64,000 nucleotides of DNA from Bdellovibrionia bacterium (GTDB lineage: Bacteria; Bdellovibrionota; Bdellovibrionia; Bdellovibrionales; JAGQZY01): contig JAUICP010000003.1 in the NCBI GenBank assembly GCA_030427805.1, positions 579,758 through 643,757 of the forward strand. Direction: 5' to 3'. Below are positions 50,545 through 59,745 of the stretch, in pieces. Under the pieces are notes generated by a model. The model made no database searches. It was not told the DNA's origin and was given only the letters and a program-made list of their open reading frames with translations. Position numbers and translations under genes: made by a program. Positions within the stretch are counted from its first letter, which is position 1. Each line of letters starts with the position of its first letter.

Positions 50545-52905
50545 TTAGCTACAGCCCTCAGATTGGCCACAATTCAAACATTTGAAACACGAGCCACTTC
50601 GTATAGTTTTGAAACCACAGACACTGCATTGCGGTGAATCACTTTGATATGTTGGGGCCTCCTGGTCTGCCGGAACTTCAATTTTTTGACTGAGGGGCTG
50701 ACTCAGCTTGGAGCCATCCCTATAGAAGGCAACAGCTTTAGTTCCCACTTCCCATGCATAAAGAAACAGGCTCTTAATTTCTTCTACATCGGTCTTGTTA
50801 GGTAGATTGACAGTCTTAGAAATGGCCCCACTTATAAATGGTTGAATGGCCGCCATCATTTCGATGTGCCCCTTTGGTGCGATAAAACGAGACCCTTTGG
50901 GCCCGCAGGTATTTGCACAATCGAAAATCGGAACATGCTCTTTTTTTAACTGCGGAGCATTTTCGATATTTTCATTATATAAAACGTACTGGGTAATTTC
51001 TTCGATGACGTTCTGATCGTAACCAAGGTTTTCTAAGCTACGGCCCAAGCTCTTGTTTACGATCTTGAAGTTCCCTCCCCCAGACAGTTTCTTGTATTTA
51101 ACAATTGAGTAGTCGGGTTCGACACCCGTTGTATCACAATCCATTAATAAGCCAATCGTTCCAGTCGGAGCAACTACACTGGCCTGGGCATTCCTCAACC
51201 CATACTTTTGCACTTCCTGACTGAGCTTCTGCCAAAGCTCTTTTGAACACTCTAAAAGATTGGAGTAGCAAGAATCACTTTTTAGGCGCTCTAAAGATTG
51301 GGTATGTAAGTTCAAAACCTCCAGACAGGATTCTTTGTTCTTATCGTACTCTACAAAAGCACCTTTTACTGCCGCTAACTCGGTGCTGGTTAGATAAGCC
51401 TGAGCAGTCAGTATCGAGCTCACAAGTCCTGCCAAGTTACGGGCTTCATCAGAATCGTAGGGATATTTAGAAACCATTAAAAAAGCTCCGAGATTCGAGA
51501 AACCTAAACCCAGAGGACGAAACCGATTACTATTTTCTGCGATCTCTTGAGTTGGATAGCTTGAAAAACCCACAAGGATTTCTTGGGCGATAAACATGAT
51601 TCGACAGGAGTGTAAAAAATCATCGATAAGAAACCGATTACCCTCGTCAAGAAATTTGAGAAGATTCAGCGACGCCAAATTACAAGCTGAATTATCTAAA
51701 AACATGTATTCGGAACAGGGGTTGCTAGAATTAATTCTTCCAGAACTCTTACACGTATGCCATTTTTGAATGGTACTATCAAATTGCAGACCGGGATCTG
51801 CACACTCCCATGTGGCCTGAGCGATTTCACTCCAGAGTTCTTCAGCAGGAATCTTGCGAGCCTCCTTTTTCCCGAGACGATAATAAGTAGACCACATGCC
51901 TTTATTCCTAAGAGTTTCCATAAACTCATCGGGTACTCTCACCGAGTTATTCGAGTTTTGTCCAGAAACAGTTCCGTAGGCCTCTCCATTGAAATCAGAA
52001 TCGAAACCGGCGGCAATAAGTACTTGAGCCTTCTTTTCTTCTTTGGCTTTCCATTGAATGAATTCGACTATTTCAGGGTGATCAATATCCAAACAAACCA
52101 TCTTTGCTGACCTTCGGGTAATTCCACCCGATCGAGTTGCTCCTGCGCCAGCATCGAGAACTTTTAGAAAACTCAATAGACCTGAACTCCTACCTCCGCC
52201 AGAAATAGGCTCGTCCTTAGATCGTATGGCGCTAAAGTTTGTTCCAGAACCCGACCCATATTTAAAAATGAGAGCTTCCTGTTTAGCCAACTGAAAAATT
52301 GAATCCATACTGTCGTCAACACTTTGGATAAAACAAGCCGAGCACTGAGGGTTCTTATAAGCCTCCTCAGTTTTTTGAATTTCATCGTCAATAAGCGCAT
52401 AGTGGCTTGAGTTTCCTCGAATTCCATAACTTTGAGAGAGTCCACAATTAAACCAAACCGGACTATTGAATGCTGCTTTTTGCTGAATTAAAATATGTAT
52501 GAGTTCATTAGCAAAGGTATCGGCATCTTTTTCACTTTTAAAGTATGACTGCTTCACACCCTCGTCACGAATAGACTTCGCTATCCTCAGGACCACCTGT
52601 TTCAGAGAAGTCTCCGGTCCTGTTTTAATATCCCCCTCAAACGGTTGACCTTTCTTCATTTCAGAAAAACTAACCTGCGGCACACCTGATTTGCGCAGAT
52701 ACTTGCTGGCCAAAATATCCGTGGCCAGTTGACTCCAGAACTCAGGAACTTCTACATTTTTAAACTCGTAGACAGTTTGTCCCCGGAAATCCTTAATGCA
52801 ACTATCCCTGTGCACCCATTGAACCTGAGAAAAGGGATCCTCTCCTTCACCCACAAAACAACTTCCAATTTCTAATCCAGGCAGCTTTCCTTGGACTTTA
52901 GCCAT
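50545..52905 (-). CDS. nrdJ: Class II (B12-dependent) ribonucleotide reductase
   Basis: Reduces ribonucleotides with adenosylcobalamin. CFIQSVDDSMDSIF, the GSGSGTNFSAIR loop, SGGGRSSGLLSFLKVLD, NPCSEYMFLDNSACNLASLN active-site block and C-terminal zinc-binding Cys cluster (CSVCGFKTIRSGSCFKCLNC) are diagnostic. 786 residues. AGGAGG lies five nt before ATG 52905. This implies a need for cobalamin; no other B12 gene is in the window. Confidence 0.95.
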   Translation of the reverse strand: MAKVQGKLPGLEIGSCFVGEGEDPFSQVQWVHRDSCIKDFRGQTVYEFKNVEVPEFWSQLATDILASKYLRKSGVPQVSFSEMKKGQPFEGDIKTGPETSLKQVVLRIAKSIRDEGVKQSYFKSEKDADTFANELIHILIQQKAAFNSPVWFNCGLSQSYGIRGNSSHYALIDDEIQKTEEAYKNPQCSACFIQSVDDSMDSIFQLAKQEALIFKYGSGSGTNFSAIRSKDEPISGGGRSSGLLSFLKVLDAGAGATRSGGITRRSAKMVCLDIDHPEIVEFIQWKAKEEKKAQVLIAAGFDSDFNGEAYGTVSGQNSNNSVRVPDEFMETLRNKGMWSTYYRLGKKEARKIPAEELWSEIAQATWECADPGLQFDSTIQKWHTCKSSGRINSSNPCSEYMFLDNSACNLASLNLLKFLDEGNRFLIDDFLHSCRIMFIAQEILVGFSSYPTQEIAENSNRFRPLGLGFSNLGAFLMVSKYPYDSDEARNLAGLVSSILTAQAYLTSTELAAVKGAFVEYDKNKESCLEVLNLHTQSLERLKSDSCYSNLLECSKELWQKLSQEVQKYGLRNAQASVVAPTGTIGLLMDCDTTGVEPDYSIVKYKKLSGGGNFKIVNKSLGRSLENLGYDQNVIEEITQYVLYNENIENAPQLKKEHVPIFDCANTCGPKGSRFIAPKGHIEMMAAIQPFISGAISKTVNLPNKTDVEEIKSLFLYAWEVGTKAVAFYRDGSKLSQPLSQKIEVPADQEAPTYQSDSPQCSVCGFKTIRSGSCFKCLNCGQSEGCS

Positions 52906-53147
52906 GAGGGCCTCCTAAGAGTATTTTACTTGCGCTGTCTGATCTTGTAAAAATGAGGGATAAAAACAGGACACCATTAGAATTGGTTTCTAAATTGCTG
53001 TATATAGTCCTAACTAGACTTTTATGAGCTAGGAACTATGCTGAAACCCTATCTATTGCTGGGTCACCCATGGGCTCGACTTTTTACCCTTAAAAAGTGA
53101 CTCATTTTGTAGATATGCCCAGATTTTGTTCAATTCGAGGAGGACAA

Positions 53148-54332
53148 TTGAGCCAGCTGAATACAGGACTCTATTTTGACTACCACGCTACAACTCCCGT
53201 AGATCCGAAGGTTTTTGCGGCTATGAAGCCTTTTTTAGAGAATGAATTTGGCAACCCCTCATCAGCTCAGCATCGATGGGGATGGAAGGCCGAAGGTGCT
53301 TGTGAAGCAGCCAGAGCCTATGTGGCCAAGGCCCTCAACGCAAAGTCGAAAGAAATTGTATTTACTAGCGGAGCGACCGAAAGTATTTACTCGGCGATCC
53401 TTGGGGCCCTCGAAGGCTCCAATGACGAGCCATTTGAAATTTTATCCTCTCCGATTGAGCACAAAGCCACACTCCACGCCCTGAAAAAAGCAGAAAAACG
53501 TGGGGCCCGCGTTAAGTGGATTCAACCGAATTCTTTTGGTCAAATCGGTCTTCAAGAAATTAGTGCTAGTATTGGTCCCGAAACTAAAATGATTTCTCTG
53601 CTCCACGGACACAATGAAATTGGAACACTCAACCCAATTCACGAAATTGGCCCCTTCTGCCGTGAAAGAGGTATTATCTTTCATGTAGACGCCGCCCAAA
53701 GCTTCGCAAAGAAGATTATCGATGCTCCTTCCTGGGGAATCGATTTTGTTTCGATCAGTGGTCACAAAGTCTATGGGCCTAAAGGAGTTGGAGCTCTTTT
53801 TATCAATTCAGCAACAAAACCACCTTTTGAACCTCTGTTTACCGGTGGCGGACAAGAACGAGGACTGCGGGGTGGTACTCACAATGTTCCGGGTATTGTT
53901 GGTCTTGGTCAGGCTGCTCGAATTGCTTTCGAACAACACGAAGCCGAGAGCCAAAGAATGCGATCTTTTCGCGAACAATTGCTTTCTGGTATTAGCGACT
54001 TTGCGGACCAATTTGTTCTCAATGGTCATCCCACTGAAAGACTCGATCACAATATCAATATTTCTCTGATTGGCGTATCACCATCGGCAATAATTAATCG
54101 TTTTAAAGATATTGCCTTTAGTTCTAGTTCAGCCTGCAGTAGCGGCGTGGCTGGAAGCCATGTTTTAGAATCTCTCAATGTCCCTCAAGAGTTAATTCGA
54201 ACGACGATGAGAATTGGCTTTGGCAGAATGACTAAAGAAGAGGATTTCAATGAACTTCTGAGTCGCCTTCAATCCCTGCTCGCCGAAAACCAGACAAATA
54301 AATCAAAGCCAGAAGCCAGCCAAAGCCTCTAA
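53148..54332 (+). CDS. Cysteine desulfurase (IscS/NifS family)
   Basis: PLP enzyme giving sulfur for Fe-S clusters. GLYFDYHATTPVDPKV at the N-terminus, SISGHKVYGPKG with PLP Lys207, and SSSSACSSG with catalytic Cys330. TTG 53148 has GAGGAGG about four nt upstream and is favoured over an upstream GTG (53097). 394 residues. An A-type Fe-S carrier follows 177 nt later; no IscU/SufE scaffold is present. Confidence 0.92.
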   Translation: MSQLNTGLYFDYHATTPVDPKVFAAMKPFLENEFGNPSSAQHRWGWKAEGACEAARAYVAKALNAKSKEIVFTSGATESIYSAILGALEGSNDEPFEILSSPIEHKATLHALKKAEKRGARVKWIQPNSFGQIGLQEISASIGPETKMISLLHGHNEIGTLNPIHEIGPFCRERGIIFHVDAAQSFAKKIIDAPSWGIDFVSISGHKVYGPKGVGALFINSATKPPFEPLFTGGGQERGLRGGTHNVPGIVGLGQAARIAFEQHEAESQRMRSFREQLLSGISDFADQFVLNGHPTERLDHNINISLIGVSPSAIINRFKDIAFSSSSACSSGVAGSHVLESLNVPQELIRTTMRIGFGRMTKEEDFNELLSRLQSLLAENQTNKSKPEASQSL

Positions 54333-54508
54333 TTTGCCCTCCAGAAGCCGTACCCGAGGACTCCTTTTTTAAGGCCTCAAGGAATGGACTTTTTTTAATT
54401 AAGACTTTTTTAGCCTGATTTTTCCTGACGAATTTCAATCAGTTAGCTAAGCCACTAAAATGCTTAACTTTTTCGATGATATCGACTATATTAATAAGTG
54501 GAGGATGG

Positions 54509-54838
54509 ATGATCAATATTACCGAAACTGCAGCAAAACAAATTCAGAATCTCAAGTCGCAGGATTCTAATGCCCAGGACGACTCATTTCTTCGAGTGAG
54601 TGTTGCTCAGGGTGGTTGTTCAGGAATGTCATACAAACTTGATTTTGCGAGCAATCAATCCGACTCCGACAAAGTTTTCGAAGAACACGGAACTAAACTC
54701 GTGATCGACGTGAATAGCTACCTCTACCTCGCCGGTATGACTCTTGATTTTGAAGGTGGACTCAATGGCAAGGGATTTATTTTTTCTAATCCAAACGCAT
54801 CCAGAACCTGCGGATGTGGCTCTTCTTTCGGGGTTTAG
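54509..54838 (+). CDS. A-type iron-sulfur carrier (IscA/ErpA family)
   Basis: 109 residues with the three conserved Cys: GGCSGMSY and the C-terminal TCGCGSSF. Carries or transfers Fe-S clusters after assembly. ATG 54509 is preferred to an upstream start because GGAGG lies four nt before it. It follows the cysteine desulfurase, consistent with a minimal Fe-S operon. Confidence 0.93.
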   Translation: MINITETAAKQIQNLKSQDSNAQDDSFLRVSVAQGGCSGMSYKLDFASNQSDSDKVFEEHGTKLVIDVNSYLYLAGMTLDFEGGLNGKGFIFSNPNASRTCGCGSSFGV

Positions 54839-54892
54839 TCTTAAACAGTCTTCACAGATACTGACCGCTAACTTTTAAACGTATAAGTTTTA

Positions 54893-55588
54893 TTAACCGT
54901 TTTCAGACTTTTGCTTGGGCTTTGGTCGTCGACGTCTTCTTTTCTTGCGATGGGTCCCGGATTTCTCGTTTGAACTTGAGGCAGACTGCCCCCCTTCGCC
55001 CTGTTTGTTTTTATTTTTATTCCGCCGATTCCGGTTTCGATTACGATTTCGATCCTTACTCTGCTTTTCTTTACCGAGTTTTTCGAGCTGGTCGTAAAAA
55101 CCAGATTTTTCTTTTTCCTTCTTCTTTTTGCGCTCTTCTTCTGGAAGGTCGAGAACCTCTTCGTCCTCAAATTCAGAGAGGTCGAACTCTTCGTCTAAGA
55201 CTAACGAACCCATGACAGCCCGAGACTCCTCTTCGAGTCGCTCCATATCGTCATCTCGAATAACACGGCCACGAGGCTTTTTAGCCGCGTGCTCTTCCTT
55301 TTCGATTTGCTCAGTTAAATCTACCGTAATGTCGCCAAAACATCTCAACTGACAAGAAAGTCTTCGACTATCAACAAAGTAAGCCGTACCGATGAGAGCT
55401 TTTTCGGTACTGGAGGGTTGAATCACATTGTGTTCGCCCTCGACAATTTTTACTCGGCATTCTGCACAGGATGGAATTCCCTTACAAACCGACTGGATAT
55501 GAATTCCATGGTTGTGAGCCAAGTGTAAGACTGTTTCATTATTCTTGATTTCGTACTCTTCTCCCGAAGGAAGAAACTTTACTTTCAT
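54893..55588 (-). CDS. [2Fe-2S] ferredoxin with long acidic/basic tail
   Basis: Residues 1-100 are a plant-type ferredoxin: Cys35-x5-Cys41-x2-Cys44 and Cys79 ligand pattern (SVCKGIPSCAEC, SCQLRC). The remaining 130 residues are unusual: an acidic stretch (EFDLSEFEDEEVLDLPEEE), then Lys/Arg/Asn repeats (RNRNRNRNRRNKNKNK) and HRKKRRRRRRPKPK at the end. Such tails bind RNA or ribosomes. Last gene of the zapA-fcl-rny-tyrS operon, two bases after tyrS. GGGGAG precedes the ATG. Confidence 0.88.
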   Translation of the reverse strand: MKVKFLPSGEEYEIKNNETVLHLAHNHGIHIQSVCKGIPSCAECRVKIVEGEHNVIQPSSTEKALIGTAYFVDSRRLSCQLRCFGDITVDLTEQIEKEEHAAKKPRGRVIRDDDMERLEEESRAVMGSLVLDEEFDLSEFEDEEVLDLPEEERKKKKEKEKSGFYDQLEKLGKEKQSKDRNRNRNRNRRNKNKNKQGEGGQSASSSNEKSGTHRKKRRRRRPKPKQKSENG

Positions 55589-55590
55589 CT

Positions 55591-56844
55591 CTACTCCCCG
55601 ACTGATAGTCGAGCAAATTTTTTCTTCCCTACTTTTAAAATGTGGGAATTACCCGGCTTAAACTCGATGGCATGCTTAGGGTTCTTTACTTTTACTGAAT
55701 CAATCGAAACTGCATTAGACTTAATAAGTCTCCGCGCCTCTGAAGTACTTGCCGCCATGCCAAGGTCTTTAATCAAGAGGCTCACCTCTAACTCGCCATC
55801 GACATAAATACTCTCGGAATACCCTTTTATACTAAATGGGTGTTCCGGCATATCGTCTGGTAGCCCCTTGTCCTTAAACATACGATTAAATTCATCTTCA
55901 GCCTTATTGGCAGCCTCATCATCGTAGAAACGAGACACCAATGTTTTTGCCAAATTAACTTTTACTTCCTTTGGGTGCCTCTTCCCCGACTTTACATCTT
56001 CTTTTAACTGATTAAGATCGCTAACACTGATATCTGTCAGCAACTCGTAATATCGAATCATTAACTCATCAGAAACGCGCATGGTTTTGCCAAAAATATC
56101 TTTTGGCGATTCATCGATTCCAATGTAATTATCGTGACTTTTCGACATTTTAACGACGCCATCAAGCCCCTCTAAAATAGGCACTGTTAAAATACATTGT
56201 TGCGCCACAGAGTAGGACTTTTGCAAGTCACGACCGACGAGAAGATTAAACTTTTGATCGGTCCCTCCCAGTTCCACATCGGCCTTCAGGGCGACCGAGT
56301 CGTATCCTTGAACCAAGGGGTAAAGGAATTCATGTATCGAAATACTCACTCCCGACTTAAACCTCTTTTCAAAGTCATCCCTTTCGATCATTCGAGCAAC
56401 CGTGTATTGAGCCGATAACTTGATAAAGTCCGATGGAGTAAACTTCTCCATCCACTCTGAATTATAGCGAACTGTAGTCTTCTCTGGGTCGAGTATTTTA
56501 AAGACTTGATCAGAATAGGTCTTTGCATATTCTTTGATTTCTTCTTTTGTGAGGGCCGGACGAGTCTCATTCTTGCCCGTTGGATCGCCAATCATCGCGG
56601 TGAAGTCACCAATTAAAAATACAACTTTGTGGCCCAAGTCTTGGAACTGCTTCATCTTATTAATAAGGACCGTATGACCTAAATGAAGGTCAGGTCGTGT
56701 CGGATCAAAACCGGTTTTAATAAGAAGAGGGGTGTTGGTTTCGTAACTCTTTTTTAACTTCTTTAGAAGCTCTTCTTCAGAAACGAGATCAACAATCCCC
56801 TTTTTTAATTCTTTAAGTTGTTCCTCAGGTGCCTTAAAACTCAT
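55591..56844 (-). CDS. tyrS: Tyrosyl-tRNA synthetase
   Basis: Class I synthetase: [16 protein letters not shown] with the HIGH-type HLGH at residues 54-57 and [11 protein letters not shown] as KMSKS. C-terminal S4-like domain ([20 protein letters not shown]). Full length of 417 residues. AGGACG before ATG. Unlike argS, its HIGH and KMSKS are both intact. Confidence 0.96.
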   Translation of the reverse strand: MSFKAPEEQLKELKKGIVDLVSEEELLKKLKKSYETNTPLLIKTGFDPTRPDLHLGHTVLINKMKQFQDLGHKVVFLIGDFTAMIGDPTGKNETRPALTKEEIKEYAKTYSDQVFKILDPEKTTVRYNSEWMEKFTPSDFIKLSAQYTVARMIERDDFEKRFKSGVSISIHEFLYPLVQGYDSVALKADVELGGTDQKFNLLVGRDLQKSYSVAQQCILTVPILEGLDGVVKMSKSHDNYIGIDESPKDIFGKTMRVSDELMIRYYELLTDISVSDLNQLKEDVKSGKRHPKEVKVNLAKTLVSRFYDDEAANKAEDEFNRMFKDKGLPDDMPEHPFSIKGYSESIYVDGELEVSLLIKDLGMAASTSEARRLIKSNAVSIDSVKVKNPKHAIEFKPGNSHILKVGKKKFARLSVGE

Positions 56845-56851
56845 GTTCGTC

Positions 56852-58432
56852 CTACCTAGCGTGCTCCACCGCTCGAGTCTCTCTCACCACAGAAATTCGA
56901 ATCTGTCCCGGGTAGTTTAACTCTCTTTCAATTTTTCTAGCGATATCTTTACTGAGCATCAGTGACTGTTCATCGGTGACTTTAGCGGCATCGACAATGA
57001 CGCGAATTTCGCGACCTGCTTGCACAGCGAAGGTTCTCTCAACACCATCAAAACTATTACCAATAGACTCTAAATCTTCTAAGCGTTGCACATAGGTTTC
57101 CATCATCGAACGGCGAGCGCCCGGCCTAGCACTAGATATGGCATCCGCAGCTTGAGTGAGATAAGCAAGCATTGTTCTCGGCTTCTCATCTTCGTGGTGA
57201 GATCGTATAGCATGACAAACCACTTCTCTTTCACCATTTCTTTTGGCGAAATCAGCACCGATAACCGCGTGTGATCCTTCAACACTGTGGTCAAGAGCCT
57301 TACCGATATCGTGAAGTAAGCCAGCTCGACGAGCCGCTTTAACGTCAGCACCCAGTTCAACAGCCATAAGACCCGCTAAAAATCCTACTTCAATTGAGTG
57401 GGTGTAGTTATTTTGAGTGTATGAAGTCCTATATTTTAATGATCCGAGGAGCTTAACGATTTCGGCATTCACACCGACGATTCCAAGCTCCATACATGCC
57501 TTGTCGCCATCCTCTTTAATGGACTTAAAGAGTTCTCTTTTGGTCTTTTCAATAGTTTCTTCAATACGAGCCGGATGAATTCGGCCGTCTTCCATTAAGC
57601 GCTCAAGAGAACGTTTTGCAACCTCTCTTCGGACGGGATCAAATCCACTGATAACAACAGCTTCAGGAGTATCATCAATAATCAAGTCCACTCCACAAAG
57701 ACCTTCGATCGTTCGAATATTTCGTCCTTCGCGACCAATAATCTTTCCTTTGAGCTCATCACTTGGAAGACTCACGACACTGACAGTTCTCTCTGTCGTG
57801 TATTCACCTGCGTAACGAGCAATTGCCATACTGATGATTCGCTTGGCCCGCTTTTCGGCCTGAGCTTTAGCTTCGTCTTCAAGTAGGATGATTTTTTTAG
57901 AAGCTTCGGTTTTAGCTTCTTCTTCCATGGCTTGAATGATCTCTTGTTTAGCTTGATCTGGCGTGAATTGCGCAACCCCAGCCAACTTTTCAGTGAGTTC
58001 TTCTTTTTTAACAAGAATTTCTTTTTCTTGATCTTTAGCACGCTTCTCGGCGATTTGAGCTTTTTCATCGAGAGCTTTGATATCGCGCTCTCGCTTTTCT
58101 AAATCGCTTTCCTTCTTTTTGTACTCACTATCGAGGCGACGTTCCTTATCTTTATACTTATTCTCTTGCTTCTCTAGGCGGTTTTTCTGTTCTTGAATAT
58201 CCTTTTCAGCATTTTTGCGCGCACGGGATTCAAAATCTTTAGCTTTATGCTTAGAATCCTTTTCGATTTTTTTAGCTTCTGATTTTGCGCGATTAATTAT
58301 TCGCTCAGCCTCAAGTTTCGCCGTCTTCTTGCGTTTGTCGTCTTGCATTTTCTTAACTAAGTAAACGACAAAGCCACCCAAAGCAAAGCATCCAATCGCA
58401 ATAAGCGCCATATATATAGTCATAGTATTCAT
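56852..58432 (-). CDS. rny: Ribonuclease Y
   Basis: Membrane-anchored endoribonuclease that starts mRNA decay. Order: N-terminal TM (about 4-24), long coiled coil (about 30-200, rich in Lys/Glu), KH domain ([17 protein letters not shown]), HD domain ([11 protein letters not shown]). ATG 58432 is chosen with GAGAGGA 8 nt upstream; 526 residues is normal. Directly follows the folate gene stop. Confidence 0.96.
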   Translation of the reverse strand: MNTMTIYMALIAIGCFALGGFVVYLVKKMQDDKRKKTAKLEAERIINRAKSEAKKIEKDSKHKAKDFESRARKNAEKDIQEQKNRLEKQENKYKDKERRLDSEYKKKESDLEKRERDIKALDEKAQIAEKRAKDQEKEILVKKEELTEKLAGVAQFTPDQAKQEIIQAMEEEAKTEASKKIILLEDEAKAQAEKRAKRIISMAIARYAGEYTTERTVSVVSLPSDELKGKIIGREGRNIRTIEGLCGVDLIIDDTPEAVVISGFDPVRREVAKRSLERLMEDGRIHPARIEETIEKTKRELFKSIKEDGDKACMELGIVGVNAEIVKLLGSLKYRTSYTQNNYTHSIEVGFLAGLMAVELGADVKAARRAGLLHDIGKALDHSVEGSHAVIGADFAKRNGEREVVCHAIRSHHEDEKPRTMLAYLTQAADAISSARPGARRSMMETYVQRLEDLESIGNSFDGVERTFAVQAGREIRVIVDAAKVTDEQSLMLSKDIARKIERELNYPGQIRISVVRETRAVEHAR

Positions 58433-58433
58433 T

Positions 58434-59024
58434 TTATGATGTCCTCTCTGAATCATTACTCTTTTGGAGACCGTACTGGGTTCGAATCATACCTTGTTCC
58501 GACACCAGGTAATCCACCAAAACATCGTGATTTTCACGGGGAATAGGTTCATTTAATATTTGTAAGGAGTAACAGACACCTATTTTCGGCACCTGTATGT
58601 CCTCTAAAAATCGATCGTAGTAGCCACCGCCTTTGCCCAATCTTGAGCCATCAACATGAAAGGCCAAGCCGGGAACGAGAATCCCTCTCAAACTTGATTT
58701 TTCGACAACTCGCTGGTCTGTCAAAGTCGGCTCTAAAATTCCGAGCTCTTGATTAAGAATAAGCTCGTCCTTTGAACAGTTCACAAAGTCCATTTCTCTA
58801 TCCATCGTACGCGGAAATACAAATTGCAGATCAAATGATTCTGCAAAAACAGGAGAAATGAGTGGCTCAGTTTTCATGGGATAAAACACTGCCCAGTTCC
58901 CTTGCTCGAAGGCAAAGAACTGTTTGAGTATTCGAATGATTTCATCACTCCACTCACGGGCCTCATGGGGGTTCACCCCCTTGAGCTTGGCTCGCATGGC
59001 CTGGCGGTATTCAGATTTGTTCAA
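58434..59024 (-). CDS. 5-formyltetrahydrofolate cyclo-ligase
   Basis: Makes 5,10-methenyl-THF from 5-formyl-THF using ATP. The GKGGGYYDRFLED loop and IPRENHDVLVDYLV motif near the end are diagnostic; 196 residues is typical. It lies between zapA and rny. Position next to zapA is common in proteobacteria. Confidence 0.93.
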   Translation of the reverse strand: MNKSEYRQAMRAKLKGVNPHEAREWSDEIIRILKQFFAFEQGNWAVFYPMKTEPLISPVFAESFDLQFVFPRTMDREMDFVNCSKDELILNQELGILEPTLTDQRVVEKSSLRGILVPGLAFHVDGSRLGKGGGYYDRFLEDIQVPKIGVCYSLQILNEPIPRENHDVLVDYLVSEQGMIRTQYGLQKSNDSERTS

Positions 59025-59119
59025 AATAGGCTCCTTCTACAGTCGAGAAGAAATCTTTGATCCTTAGCTATGGTGGCACAAATGGCCTCAATTAGAAAAT
59101 CGGGCTAATGATTCAGGTT

Positions 59120-59437
59120 TTAAGATTCCTTTTCAACTTCTTGAGAAGCTTCTAGACCGGATACAATTCGTTCCGTCATCATTTCAAGACGATCAAGTTC
59201 TTTGCGCGTGTTGCGCTTCAGAGATAAATATTCCTCGGCCAAATTCAGAGCAGCTAATATGGCTGCATTTTGAATAGAACCGGTTCGCGTTAGTTTTAAT
59301 GCTTCATATATTTTTTGATCAACAAGCTCTACTAGCTCATTAACCACTGTCTCGTCTTGTGAGGATCGCAATCGTAGAGGCACACCAGCTATTTTCACTT
59401 CATAAGCTGTATTCGTTTCGTTTTGCAGGCTTTCCAC
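59120..59437 (-). CDS. zapA: Cell-division protein ZapA
   Basis: 105-residue FtsZ-ring stabiliser: YEVKIAGVPLRLRSSQDE followed by AAILAALNLAEEYL and a C-terminal coiled coil. GTG 59437 has AGGAGG five nt upstream. First gene of the operon fcl-rny-tyrS-ferredoxin. The 95-nt gap to the next gene is too short for a 6S RNA. Confidence 0.9.
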   Translation of the reverse strand: MESLQNETNTAYEVKIAGVPLRLRSSQDETVVNELVELVDQKIYEALKLTRTGSIQNAAILAALNLAEEYLSLKRNTRKELDRLEMMTERIVSGLEASQEVEKES

Positions 59438-59660
59438 CTGGGCCTCCTGATCTAGAAATTTCTCAGTATTATTAATAGTCTAAGCGATTTCCCAGGTCAA
59501 TTAAACCAATTTCTGACATCAAGTAGCAGAAGGAGCCACTTTGAAAAACCTATTTATTTCAATCACTTAGATTAGGGCCGAATGTCAAAACGACTCAAGC
59601 CTACCCTGAGGAATGCGTGAATAGTGGCCAAGTACCCTTCAGAAAAGAGGTGTCTCCTAA
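59438..59660. other. Intergenic, zapA promoter region
   Basis: No gene. Part of a gap of about 300 bases between zapA and the TonB receptor gene; besides the terminator and hairpins listed separately, it only seems to hold the zapA operon promoter, which I cannot place with confidence. Confidence 0.5.
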
Positions 59661-59690
59661 TAAAAAAGCCCCTCCAGAAGAGAGGGGCCT
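59661..59690 (-). terminator. Terminator of the TonB receptor gene
   Basis: GCCCCTC / GAGGGGC stem (59668-59674 and 59682-59688) with 7-nt loop, followed on the minus strand by six T. It lies some 55 nt after the receptor stop and closes that gene. Confidence 0.88.
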
Positions 59691-59708
59691 TTGTAGAGTT
59701 TCTTGTAA

Positions 59709-59745
59709 TTTCGGGGCTTCGCATCCCCGAAAGGTACTTGGTACC
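59709..59745 (-). repeat. Two adjacent hairpins at the receptor 3' end
   Basis: TTTCGGGG / CCCCGAAA (59709-59716 and 59725-59732, 8-nt loop) followed by GGTAC-TTG-GTACC (59733-59745), the second touching the stop codon. They have no T run and may protect the mRNA 3' end. Confidence 0.75.

Noticed and set aside
54893-55215. Plus-strand ORFs over the ferredoxin tail
   Set aside because: They are antisense products of the low-complexity Arg/Asn repeat codons, with no ribosome-binding site.
59025-59119. 6S RNA gene between zapA and the formyl-THF cyclo-ligase gene
   Set aside because: The classical position is right, but the gap is only 95 bases and shows no 6S-like central bubble or terminator.
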